A stretch of DNA of 55,589 nt from Nocardiopsis sp. NRRL B-16309 (GTDB lineage: Bacteria > Actinomycetota > Actinomycetes > Streptosporangiales > Streptosporangiaceae): assembly GCF_001279585.1 (NCBI RefSeq), contig NZ_LGEC01000083.1, positions 1 through 55,589 of the forward strand, read 5' to 3'. Made by a program: the position numbers and the translations under genes. The notes below the pieces were generated by a model. That model made no database searches. It was not told the origin of the DNA and saw only the letters and a program-made list of their open reading frames with translations. Of this stretch, positions 16,765-27,400 are shown piece after piece; positions within the stretch are counted from its first letter, which is position 1, and each line of letters begins with the position of its first letter.

Positions 16765-17004
16765 GTGGCCGCAACAGTTCCGCACGGCGAGCCCTCCGCT
16801 GAACCGTCGCAAGGGTGTTACGGTCCTCCGGTCGCCGCCGAATCGCCCGACTTCGTCGTCCTGCCCGCTCATACCCCTTCGGCCGGTGGCGCGCAAAGAC
16901 TTGCGCACCACCAAGGCGACGAGGTGGTGACGCAAGAGGTTTCGCTTCGCAGGTCAGCGTGCGCAGAGGTGACCATCGACGACACCGGCACCGAGGAAGC
17001 CTGA
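16765..17004 (+). CDS. Possible short protein or gene remnant ahead of a terminator, 79 aa
   Basis: A GTG-initiated frame ends with coding-like acidic sequence (EVTIDDTGTEEA) at 17004, 15 bp before a plus-strand terminator with a T-rich tail. That terminator has no other plausible plus-strand gene in front of it. It may be a small gene or the 3' end of a lost gene. Confidence 0.3.
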   Translation: MAATVPHGEPSAEPSQGCYGPPVAAESPDFVVLPAHTPSAGGAQRLAHHQGDEVVTQEVSLRRSACAEVTIDDTGTEEA

Positions 17005-17018
17005 GAGCGCTCCCTACT

Positions 17019-17046
17019 GCCCCGCGGCCGCCTGCGGGGCTTTCCC
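17019..17046 (+). terminator. Rho-independent-type terminator
   Basis: GCCCCGC (17019-17025) pairs with GCGGGGC (17034-17040) and is followed on the plus strand by TTTCCCTG. The T-rich tail gives it a direction, unlike most hairpins in the window. Confidence 0.5.
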
Positions 17047-17201
17047 TGTTCCCCGCCGCGCTCTGGAGTAGCGGGTCGGCCCTCGCTGGTAGGCGGAGCC
17101 TGGAGGGGCCTGGGATGGTGCGCTGGCAGAACCCGCACCCCCACCCAGTCGCAGAATCACCCATGACAGCGAAGGAATCCGGGTTTCTGCGGAGGGATGC
17201 A

Positions 17202-17711
17202 TCAGCGAGTTCTTCCTGTCTGGGCACCCGAAGCCCTCTGGGGAGTGGGTTTCGTTGGCTCCTGCGCTGGGGCGCGAGGAGTTGGTTTCTTGCTGGAAGT
17301 CAACGAGGGCATTTTCTTGCTGTTGGCATTCTTCACGAGCCGGTGCTCGGCTGACTTGTAAGCCTTGAAGCCTTTGCGTGGGCCAACGGCGACGATGACG
17401 ATCACCTTTTTTCCGCGTACTTCTCCCTTCCTGAAAACGATGCGGTATCCGACATCGTCACCCAGCCCAGAGTTGGGGTCGCGGCCCTTTTCTCGGTTTC
17501 TAAGAAGTTTCGCCCCCATCTCTGGGCTGGTTAGGGGAACTTTCCTGCACCCCCTATCCTTGAATGATTTTCCGTGGAGGGGTTGCCCCTCTTCCTTTCC
17601 GGAAGCCAGCTCCTGAAGCTTGTATATGAAAGGCTCTTTCAGGTGCTCGGGGAGGTTCGGTATATCCCTCTCCTTCACCCCTTCGTAGAAGCCGAGTTCG
17701 TATTTTGGCAC
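17202..17711 (-). CDS. RelE/ParE-type toxin with a long C-terminal tail, 169 aa
   Basis: Residues about 1-120 fit the RelE/ParE toxin fold: a helical hairpin (IPNLPEHLKEPFIYKLQELA), then strands carrying GYRIVFRKGE and KKVIVIVAVGPRKG with the basic residues expected for mRNA cleavage or gyrase binding. It starts with GTG nine bases after the stop of the Phd-like antitoxin gene, the usual antitoxin-first layout. Unusually, about 45 extra residues follow (Lys/Pro/Thr/Ser-rich, beginning KKMPSLTSSKKP), absent from ordinary family members of 85-120 aa; the tail looks disordered. Confidence 0.75.
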   Translation of the reverse strand: MPKYELGFYEGVKERDIPNLPEHLKEPFIYKLQELASGKEEGQPLHGKSFKDRGCRKVPLTSPEMGAKLLRNREKGRDPNSGLGDDVGYRIVFRKGEVRGKKVIVIVAVGPRKGFKAYKSAEHRLVKNANSKKMPSLTSSKKPTPRAPAQEPTKPTPQRASGAQTGRTR

Positions 17712-17720
17712 GGGTGGTAC

Positions 17721-18029
17721 CTATTCGTTTTTCTTGTCTTGGAAAAGAGTTCGCGCGAAGTCTTCCACGGTGGTCAGCTCCAGATCGTCGTCGGCCGGAG
17801 CGTTGGACAGTCGCTCCTCCAAGGTCGGCTCGTCGAGCAGGTCGTCGAAGTACTCGGCGAGCGCGAGGTACTGCTCGGCGCTGATCAGTACGGCTTCGGG
17901 CCGGTTGTAGCGGCCGAAGACCAGTGGTTGAGCCTGGCGGCCGCCCTGGCGGAGCCTCTCCACGATCGCGGGCAACTCGGTGCGGACGGCCTTGATGCCG
18001 TGGGGGTTCAGGAATTCTGCTTTCGTCAT
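17721..18029 (-). CDS. Phd/YefM-type antitoxin, 102 aa
   Basis: The N-terminal half (GIKAVRTELPAIVERLRQGG, then PLVFGRYNRPEAVLISAEQY) matches the Phd/YefM DNA-binding fold: strand-helix start, then a x-R-x-xPEAVLxSxExY segment. The acidic C-terminal half would wrap the toxin. The perfect 16-bp palindrome 18050-18065 lies about 20 bp upstream of its ATG, consistent with autorepression. The pair would stabilise the element by post-segregational killing. Confidence 0.8.
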   Translation of the reverse strand: MTKAEFLNPHGIKAVRTELPAIVERLRQGGRQAQPLVFGRYNRPEAVLISAEQYLALAEYFDDLLDEPTLEERLSNAPADDDLELTTVEDFARTLFQDKKNE

Positions 18030-18049
18030 GCCTCCACTCTAGCGATGAT

Positions 18050-18065
18050 GTACACCATGGTGTAC
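18050..18065. promoter_or_regulatory. Perfect 16-bp palindrome, antitoxin operator candidate
   Basis: GTACACCATGGTGTAC reads identically on both strands and lies about 20 bp upstream of the Phd-like antitoxin start at 18029 (minus strand), where Phd/YefM proteins bind to repress their own operon. Confidence 0.65.
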
Positions 18066-18069
18066 CCCT

Positions 18070-18474
18070 TTAGGTCCATGCGGGATCGGTCTCCGGATCG
18101 GGATCCGCGCGCCAGGCGGGTGCGTTGTAGGAGGTCAACGCCGCCTCCAGGTCCGGGCTCACCATCTCCGTCCGTTCGACGCCCTGCGCAGCCCTGTCCC
18201 CGGCGAGTACGTCGCTCACCCACTGGGCCACATGTTCAGGGGGAGCGACGACGGGATGGGGACACCACCACCGGTTCCCGCCTCCGCTCTCCTGCGTGGC
18301 CGACCACCCCTTCTCTTCTTCCCAGAGCACCCGCAGAGCGCGAAGGCGGAACTGGGAACGGCGCAGCCCGGTGTTCTCATGGATCGCGATCACCGAGTCG
18401 GGTGTGTGACCAGCCTCGTTGAGTGCCTGGTGCACCGCCGCGGTGTAGTGGCTGTGGTCGGTGCGTGCTGTCAT
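18070..18474 (-). CDS. Hypothetical protein coupled to the giant gene, 134 aa
   Basis: Its ATG overlaps the TGA of the giant methyltransferase-helicase gene (ATGA), so it is the last gene of the transfer operon. The N-terminal part (YTAAVHQALNEAGHTPDSVI) is helical; a Trp-rich stretch (GNRWWCPHPVVAPPEHVAQW) lies near residue 70; the tail is acidic. No family is recognised. Coupling suggests its product acts with, or in fixed ratio to, the giant protein. Confidence 0.65.
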   Translation of the reverse strand: MTARTDHSHYTAAVHQALNEAGHTPDSVIAIHENTGLRRSQFRLRALRVLWEEEKGWSATQESGGGNRWWCPHPVVAPPEHVAQWVSDVLAGDRAAQGVERTEMVSPDLEAALTSYNAPAWRADPDPETDPAWT

Positions 18475-21400
18475 CGGCGAGGTCCCTCCTTCGTGTGCTG
18501 GGTGGCCGATCGTCCTGGCGCTGGCCGCGCTGGCCGCGCTGGCGTCGCCGCCGGCGGCTCCGGCTTGGTTGGACGAGGCTTGGAGGTCGTCTGCCGAACC
18601 AGCCTCGAAGCGGTGGCGGGTTGGTGCGCTCCCCGGGCCTGTTCCACCTGGACCCGGCGCCGCTCCCAGAGCTCAGCCCGGCTCGGATCGAGGCGGTGGG
18701 CCTCCTTCAACGAGGCCAGCGAGGCGACGAACTTGCCCTTGCGCATCATGTGCCCGGCGTTTTCGGAGGCCTGGTCGGCGCGCACGACGTTGCGGGCGTG
18801 TTTCCACAGGTACTCACGAGTGGGATCCAGCTCGCGCGCCCGGTCCAATTCCTTGATCGCGGTGCGGTACTGGTGGCTCTGCCGGGCCCTGCCCGCGCGC
18901 TCGAAGGCGTCTGTGGCCGCCTGCCAGTCCGCTTTGCTCACCTGGGGCGCAGCGGTATCGACCGGGGCTGTGGAAGCGGTCTGCTGGACGGCGCCTTGGG
19001 CAGTTCCCCGCTGGGCGTGGGCGATCTCGCGTGCCACGCTCTGCACCGTCCGCGGGGCGGTTGCTGACTCACCCACCCATGTGGGTGTGAAGCGCTCGCC
19101 CCATTCGGCGGGCCAGCGGTCGGTGAACTCCTTCAGCCGGTCCAGGCCCTCGTTGGGCTGGCCCGCGCGCGCCAGGTCCAGGGCGTGCTCGCACGCGATC
19201 TCGTGCTCGGCCCAGTAGCGCCGGGCTTCGATCTCCCGGCGTTCCTCAGTAGGTAGGAACAGTTCAGCACCGTCCATGGCCAGGGCCTGGCTCATGCCGC
19301 GGTGGTCGCCCGTGTCGCGACAGGTCGCGTAGGTGCTCCACCGCTCGCGCAGGTCTTCGTCGGCCCGCTGCTGCCAGTGCTCGCGGGCGGCCTGGAAGCG
19401 CAGGTCGGTTGCTGGCTGGCGGTCCTCACGAGCCGCCGAAGGCGGCAGGCTCTCGCACGCGTGCTCGTAGCGCTCCAGCAGACGCGCGATGGCGTGCGGG
19501 CTCACCGAGGCGTTGCGTGAGGGGATGCCCGAGGGCCCCAGGGTGGTGCTCTGCTCGAGGTAGTGGACCATGTCGAGGATCTCGCCGATGGCGGGCGGCT
19601 GCACGTCCACGGGGGAGGCCCGTAGCCACTCGTTGGCCCAGAGCACGTCGTCGGGACTCAGCCGCACACCGAGCAGGTTGCGTCCGTCCTGGGAGGCCGT
19701 GGTCAAGGCGGCGTGGGCGGACGCTCCTGCCCTGGTCGCTGGGTGAGGAACGTGCCAGCCCTCCGTCATCATCGTGATGGCCATGTCCAAGCGCACCGCC
19801 CGCACCTGCGGCGACAGCGGCGACTCGTTGGACCGGCGCAGCGCGTACAGGTAGGGGCCCGCTCCTATGCGTTCCGTGCCCAGAAGCGCGTCGTAGTCGT
19901 GCCCGCGCGCGGCCAACGCCCGGGCCAGCATCGTGTCACCGCGCGCGGCCTGGTCCAGGATGTGCCGGTGCACCTCTCGCCAGGCCCGGTTTGGGCTCAG
20001 GGTGTCGGCCTCGCGCAGCAGGTCCAGAGCGGCCACCGGATCGTGGGCGTGCAGCTCCACCAGCGCGTCGCGCAGGGGCCGGGCGTGGCGGTCCTGCTCG
20101 ACCCCCGAGGACCCGGGCACGTGCAGTCGATACCAGTGCAGCTGGTACTCGGCGCTCAACCGTGCTCGCAGAGCGGGCGGTTCCTGCTGGTCCGCCAGCT
20201 CGTCACCGATGCGGTCGGTCGCCTCCTGCAGCGCCCGGCGGTGGCGGTGCCACACGCCGCTGTCGGCGACTGCACCGGCTTGGCTCGCGTCGGCGATCAG
20301 GCCGCTGATGACGTCGTGGGCGTAGTGGAGGCGGCCCCGAGCGATGAGGGTGTGCACCCACCGGCTCGTCTCGTCCACGCTGTTGAGGTGGTCGTACAGA
20401 TCGTCCCTTCCTGGGCTGTAGTCCTCCTGCGGTTCGGGCTGGAAGGGCGCCTCGTCGGGGTAGGGGTCGGGCTCATTGATGATGTCCGTGAGGTGGGGCC
20501 GGCCCCACTCGGGATAGGGCTCGGCGTCAACGCCACGCGGATCCAGAGCCTGTTCCAGCCCTGGATGCGCGGGGCCGTCGGGGGTGATGCCGTCCCAGGA
20601 CCGCCTCCAGGCGTAGAGGCCCTCCTCGTCGGCGACGAGCTGGGTCTGGTTGTTCAGCGACTTCGGTGCTCCGCGTAGCAGCCAGACCGACTCCTGCCCG
20701 GGGAACTCGGACTTCTCGACCCTGACCGGCACCAGGTCCGGTTGTGAGATCGGCGGGTACTGAGGGTCGCGTGCGAAGGCGGTGCGGTCGCTCTCGAAGA
20801 GTGCGTCGGCTGCCTCCAGGTCGTGCCCGATCTCGGCCAAGGTCTGCTCTGCCAGGCGCACGGTGTGCGGATCCCGGGTGGTGGTGTCCAGCAGCGCGGG
20901 GTAGTCCTTGCCGGTCATGAGCAGGTGGACACGTACCCGCGCCCACGGCCCGACCTGCGGCTCTTCGGGCTCGTCCAGGCCCAGGGCCGCGGCTTCGGCC
21001 ATCAGAGCTTCCTCGTGGGCCTGCCTGGCGGCCTCCTCGGCGAGGAACTGGGCTTCCTCCTCGGGGTGGGTAGCGGTGACCGGTTCGGTCTCTACGGCCG
21101 CGGGCGCGTCCTGCCGGGCGTCCGCTGCCTCCGGAGTGTTCTTCTCGTGGTCCTGCTCGTTCTGCGGCTGCGGTGGGGCCGGCCTCTCCTCGGCAGGCAG
21201 AACCTTCACGGCGGCCTGATCGGCTGAGGCGCCCTGCCGCGAGGCGGACTTCTCCAGGGTGTGCACCAAGCCGGCCCGCATCTGGTCCAGGTCCTCGTCG
21301 GAGCGCGCCGACTCGGGGACGGCGCGTGCGAAGCGCGTGAACATCGCCAGCGCCGTGTTCGTGTCAGGGGACTCCGCCTCCACCTCGCGACTGATGGCCT

Positions 21401-24400
21401 CGTGGAGATCGACGGCCAGAAAGCGCCCCTCCTTCTCCAACTCCGCGAGCTGCTCCTGGAAGGGCAAGGCGTGACCGGGACGTACGTCGTCAAGGCCCTG
21501 GGTCGCGAGGTCCTGGTGGATGTCCGCGATGGCGGTGATCGACTCGCGGAAGGAGCCTTCGGCGCGGGCCTGCTCGACCAGGGTGGACACGGTGGGCCGC
21601 AGCTGTTCCACCGCCTCGCGGATGTCCTGGGCCTGTTCAGGGGCGACCGGGTCGACGGCGCGGATCTGCTGCACCATGTCGACGGACAGCGGGTAGTACA
21701 GGGGCCTCTCAGGGTCGGCGAGACGTTCGTACTCGGCCAGGTGCCAGGCCGCCCGGGGAAGGTCGCCCCGATCGAAGGCCTCCACGATGCGGTTGCGTAC
21801 CGGGCGGCCGACACTGTCCTTGACGAGCAGGTCGATGCGTTGGTCCAGGCCGCCCAGGGTGGCCTCGCCGCGGCGGTCCGCTTCAAAGCTCATGGCCACA
21901 CCCGCCAGGAGCGGGGCCACGACGCCCTGGCGGAAGTCGTCGATGACCTGTGCGGCCTGGCGCAGCTCGCCTTCCCCGCACAGCGCCTCGGCGCGCGCGT
22001 AGGCGGCGTCATGACGGGCCCAGTACTGCCGAAGCGCGAGCGTGTCCCGCACGACCGGGGGCAGGAACACCTCCTCACCGTGGCGGTAGAGGCCGTGGGC
22101 GGTGTCCGCAGGGTCGCCCTGCCCGTTCATGTGGGCGCTGTAGAGGTCGGTGGCGCCCTGCAGGTCGGCGGCCGCGGCCCGGGCCACCTGCTCGTGCAGT
22201 TCAGTGAACTCCGGTCCTGTGGCGTGGCGCTCGGGCCCGGCCAGCGCCGGGGGCAGGTCGCGCACCTGCTCGACGTGGGCGTCCATCCAAGCCAGAGCCC
22301 TGTGCGGGGCGACTTGGAGATCACGCTCGGCCTCGCCGAGCACCTCGGCGTCGGTGGGAGGGAGCAGGTCCTCACCGGTATGGCGGGCCCAGGCGTGGGC
22401 GAACAGACGCTCCTGGGGGGTGATGGGACCCGCCCACGCGGGGATGCGCGGGTCCCCCAGCGTGAACTGCGCGTGATCGCCCGTATAGCCGCGTGTCAGG
22501 TCCGCTTCGGCTGCCGCCAGCGCCTTCTCGACGCCGTCCGGGCTCGCCCAGCCCCGCATCCGGATGTGCCAGATGATGTTGAGCCGCCGCATGTGGTGCT
22601 CGTGGGAGAGCGGCCCCAGGTCCGAGTCCTCCTCGGTCGGCAACAGGTGGCGCCGCTCGATGCTGGTGTAGGCCAGCGGGTAGTCGCCGGCGAGGTCGCT
22701 GCCCGGCGCGATGTGGATGCCCCTCTTGGCGAAGGTGTCGATGAACATCTGCTCGACTTGGGCGACCTGGTGGGCGGCGCTGCGCTCCCGGAGCTCGGCG
22801 CTGAATCCGTCCCACAGCTCCCCAGCGCCGTGCTCGTTCTTCTGGAAGCGGCGTGCCTCCCAGATCATCTCCAGAGCCTGCTGGGGGGAGGCGGCCTCCG
22901 TCGCGCGCAGGACCTGCTCCATCAGTGCCCGCGGTTCCCCGCGCCCTCGCTCGGGGGCGTCGGTGCGGCCCCATTCGAGCGTGTACAGGGCGGCCAGGCG
23001 CGCACGGGCCTCCTGGCCTTCAACAGGCGCGTCCAGGCCTTGGCCGATCTGGCCGGCGGCGTCGGTCAGTGCCCGGTGGTGGCGCCTCCACAGATCTCGC
23101 TCCTGAAGGGTGGTCATGGCCTCTTCAGCGCCGCCCAGCAGCCTCAGGGCGGTTGCCGGATCACCGCAGGTAGCGGCCGCGTGCACGGCGTCGCTGAGCT
23201 TCACCTGGGCGTGCAGGCGCTCGACGCTGGCCTCGGGCGAAGAGGTGTAGGCCCGCAGGACCGCGGCGTCGTCGGCGCTCAAGTGGTCCGCGGCGTTCGA
23301 GGGCGTCGCTGTGAGCGGCTGGCCCTTCTGGACCTGAGCGGGGTCGAGGGCTTGCCCGTCCGGGGCCGCCTGGACCTGGGCGGCGACCTCAGCGCGCAGC
23401 TGTTCGCGCACCGCCTCCAGATCCTGGATCCGTTCGGGGTCGGGGTGGGTACGTGCGACCTCGTCGGCCAGGTCCAACAGCGCGGCCGGATCAGCCCCGT
23501 CCCGCTTGGCGCGGCTGTACTGGCGCTTGGCCTCATCGGCCTCAGACCAGGCGCGCTTGGAGACCGTTTCGCGCAGGGCCCGAACTCCGAAGGCGTCGTG
23601 GGTGTTGTGCACCCCCTGGCTCTCACGCTCCCGGCGCACGTACTCATCCAGGGCCAGCACGCCGTCGGCGGCCGGTACACCCTGTCCCGTGGCCAGCGCC
23701 CGGGTCGTGGCATCCGCGTAGTGGTTGCGGCGCCGCTCGTCGTCGGAAGCCGCCGTCCCGGAAGCGAACGCCTGCCAGCGCGCCTCGGTGATGTAGGGGA
23801 CGTCGAGCTTGTCCAGGTCGTTCAGGAGCTGGTTCACCGACCGCTGGCGGGTCCACACCTTCCAGGGCGAAGGCAGGTACCAGTAGTCCTTCTTGGTGGA
23901 GTACTTGAATTTGGCGCCGGTGAGCGCGGTGTGCAGCGGACTGCCCTTGGGAGCCCGGGGCACACCGCGCAGCCGGGTGCCCTCCTCGGAATGCTCCACC
24001 CGCACGATGTTGGACGGCAGACCGTCGGCGAACGCCGCCCCGGGGTAGCGCAGCCGGGAGTACTGCTCGGCACGGTCCCAGCACCCGTTGATGTCCAGGT
24101 GGTTGGCGTGGGTCAGCAGGGCCAGGGCCGTGGCGCGGCCCTGGGCGCCCACCAGGGTCATCTGGGCGATGACGTCGTTGAACTGGGCCCGCGCAACGCG
24201 GTTGATGGTTCGCTCGCTGTAGCGCATGCCGGCGTTGCGGGACGGTTCCAAGTGGGTGCGGGCTTGCTGGATCAGGCGGGCGTCCAGTCCGTCCTCGCCC
24301 AGCAGGGCGGGCAAGGCGACGTCCTGATGTTGGCCGGACAGGGCTTCGACCCAGCGCTGATCGATCTGCAGCTGAACGAAGCGCGGGGTCGCCACCGGCC

Positions 24401-27400
24401 CCGCCAGGGTCAGGAACTGCTCGGCGTGCCGGAAGAGCCCTTGATCGAGCAGGGCTTTGACGGTGCCATCCACCCGGCGATTGTCGACGGGAGGGTTGAA
24501 GAGCGTGAAGGTGAGCAGGTGGCGGTCGGCCTGTTCCAGCGCCGCCTGCGCGGAGTCGGTATCGGTCGGCCCCTCGGCGACCGCGTGGCGGGCGATCTGG
24601 GTGAGCAGAGCCCTGTCCTGGGTGTGGCGCTCGACCGAGGCGGGGTCGATGACCTGTGCTGCACCGAGCAGGCGCCAGGCACCGACGAAGTCCTCGGCCT
24701 CCAGGCGCTGGTCGACGGCCGCAGCGACGTCGGCACGCGCACGGCCCAGGTCCGAGGTGGCGGTGCCGCGCTCCCCCGCCGGGTCCAGGACGGAGGTGTC
24801 GAAGGCCAGCCCGGTACGCGCGTTGTGCTGGGCCACGGACAGACGGTCCAGCAGATCCACGTCCCCATCGACTGCGGAGGGACGCACGTCCATCGGCTCC
24901 ACGGACGGAATCGAGGGCGGAGAGGCAGCCAGAGAAGGCGCCGGGCCGGTCTCAGCGCCGGAGCCCCTGGCCTCAACCCCCCGCTCCTGCGGTGCTTCTT
25001 GGAAGGCTGGCGCAGGCGAGGAAGGCGCAGAAGAGGGTTCGGACATGCGGGCTTCGAGCCGGGAGATCTGTTCGGTGACCTTGTCCGCGGGCACCTGCGG
25101 CACGGCCTCCCAGATCTGTCGCAGCACGTCCAGCTCGGCCTCCTGGTCGCCGGCCGCGTGGGCGTCCCGACCCTCTTGTGCCAGCGTCGTGCTCACCTGC
25201 TGGGCTTGGGTCAGGACGTCCTTGCGCAGGTCCACCAGGGGCCGCGAGTCGACGTCGCCGAGGAATTCGGGCGCACGGGCCAGGCCATGGTCCTCCAGGT
25301 GCTGGTGGAGGGTGTCGATGGCCTCGACCGCGGTGCGCAACTGGCCCTGGAGGCGCAGCCGCTCCACGGACAGCTCTACCTCTCGCTGGCTCGCCTGCAC
25401 GATGGAAGAGGGGTCTTCGCCGGCGTAGACAGTGGTCTGCCACAGCTTGTCCGCCTGCAGGTTGTAGGCGTCCCGGATCTCCTCCACATCCGAGAGCAAA
25501 CCCTGTGCTGCCTCGGGGTTCATGTGCTCCAGCACCTGGAAGAGCTGCCAGGCGTTCTCGCCGTGCAGGCGCTGCAACCCAGGATCCGTGCCGTCCTCGA
25601 AGCGCTGGCTCTCACGCACCTGACGGTGCATAGCGTTGGCCACCGACTGGTACAGCCGGGCGTGCTCCTCAGTGCCCTCCTTGCCCCGCATACGCTCCAG
25701 GCTCTGAAAGAGCAGGCTCCGGTACTCCGGTGCGGCGTGGCCGTACATCACCTGAGCGGCCCAGTAATCCCGCTCCCCTGAGGAGGCGCGCTGCTCGGCA
25801 GCCCTCTGGTACAGCCGGGTGGCCTCGTAGCGCAGACCCGCCTGCTCCACCGCCTCGATGCGCTGCTGTGTTTGACGCAACCAGGGGACCAGTGCCGAGC
25901 CCCGGGTGATCCTGAAGTAGTCGAGGCCGCGCTCGCCGGGGTCGTCGTGAAAGGACGGGTGGGTCTGGGCCAGGCGATCGCGTGCCAGGCCGTAGGCGGC
26001 TCGCACGACGGTTGCACCCTGACCGGCCTTGATCCTGCTCGGCAGCAGGTCGGAGCTGGTGATCAGGGCGCTGCGGAACACCCAGATCTCCTTCTCCCAG
26101 ACCCTGGTCTCACCGGTGTTGGCTGCGGCGATGCGGGCCCGGTTGAGGAACCGCTCGGCGAACTCCAGTTGACCGGCGCCGACCAGATGATCCACGGCAT
26201 CGCGCAGGTTCTCGATCTGGGCGAGGCGCTCTGACCCCGCCCTCGCTCCGGTGCGGTAGGACTTGCGGTAGGACTCCAACTCCTGTTCGGCGTCTTCGCG
26301 CAGAGCCATGGTCCGCCTGACGGAGCCCTGGTCGGTGGGGTCGCTCAGAGCGGACACGAGGCGCTGCCGGGCTGAAGAAAAGCGCTCCTCGGCCTGGTCG
26401 TGGTCACCTCCGATTGGAGGCAGAGGTGCCAAGTCCTGATGCTGGAGGTCCTGGAGCGCGTCGAAGGCCAGCGGCAGAGGGACCAGGCCGTCGTCGTCGG
26501 GCACTAGGGGCATGGAGGAGTCGGATCCGAGCTTCCGAATCCCTGTGACGGTGCTCGCCTCGGAGTGGGTCTCGGACTCGAAGGTCGGCCAGGCGGGCAC
26601 CCCGGGTCCGGAGACGTCGAGGGAGTCCTCGTCGACCATGTCCGTCAAGTCCTTGGCCAGCCGCTCCAGCACTTGAGGACTCATACGAACCTGGACCCGG
26701 CCGCCGTCGCCGCGGCGGCAGCGCACGGGGTAGGCCCTGCCGGTGGCCACCACATGCCCCAGGGCTTGGACCTCGTCGGACTCCATGTCCACTACGGCAG
26801 AGTCGACAGCGGTGCCCTTGCCGGGGGCTGGAGACGACTCCGGAGACGGTCCCTCGTTCACGGGGGTGGCCACGACCCGTACTGAGCCGTCCGGGGCCCG
26901 CTCATAGCTGATGCGCGCCTTCTTGAAGGTCCCCTCGCCGGCTGCGGAGCTTGGCGCCTTTACCTCTGCGGCGTCTTCACGCTCAGTCGACTGCTCGACG
27001 GCGGTCTCCCTGGGGAACAGGCCCATCTCGGCGAGCTTGTCCGCCTTGTCCCAAGGGCCACCGGGGTCGGCCAAGTGCGCCGATCCGACCAGGTGCCGCA
27101 GCGTCATCTCGTCGGTGTGCGGTTTGGCCTGCCGCAGGCGCAGCAGCACCCGATCGCGCGCCGGTCGGCGTTGGAGGGCGGAGGCCTGCTCCAGCTCGTC
27201 GATGGCGTCCTTGACCGCCAGTTCCTCCGGCGTCCAGTCCGGGGCGGCCGCAACCTTCCGGTCCTGTGCCGCAGCAGGCGGCGGGGGCGTCGAGGGGGCA
27301 GCGCTCGCGGGCCCCACTGTGCCCTCCATCAGGAAACCCTGTTCGCGAGCGGCCTGCAGCAGGACTTCGTGTTCGGACGCCGCGTCGCTCTCCGGTGTGG

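Noticed and set aside
21261..25781. A 1,506-codon plus-strand open frame antisense to the giant gene
   Set aside because: It mirrors the codon structure of the minus-strand gene (low stop frequency in GC-rich antisense frames), has Gly/Val/Leu-repetitive composition and no start signals.
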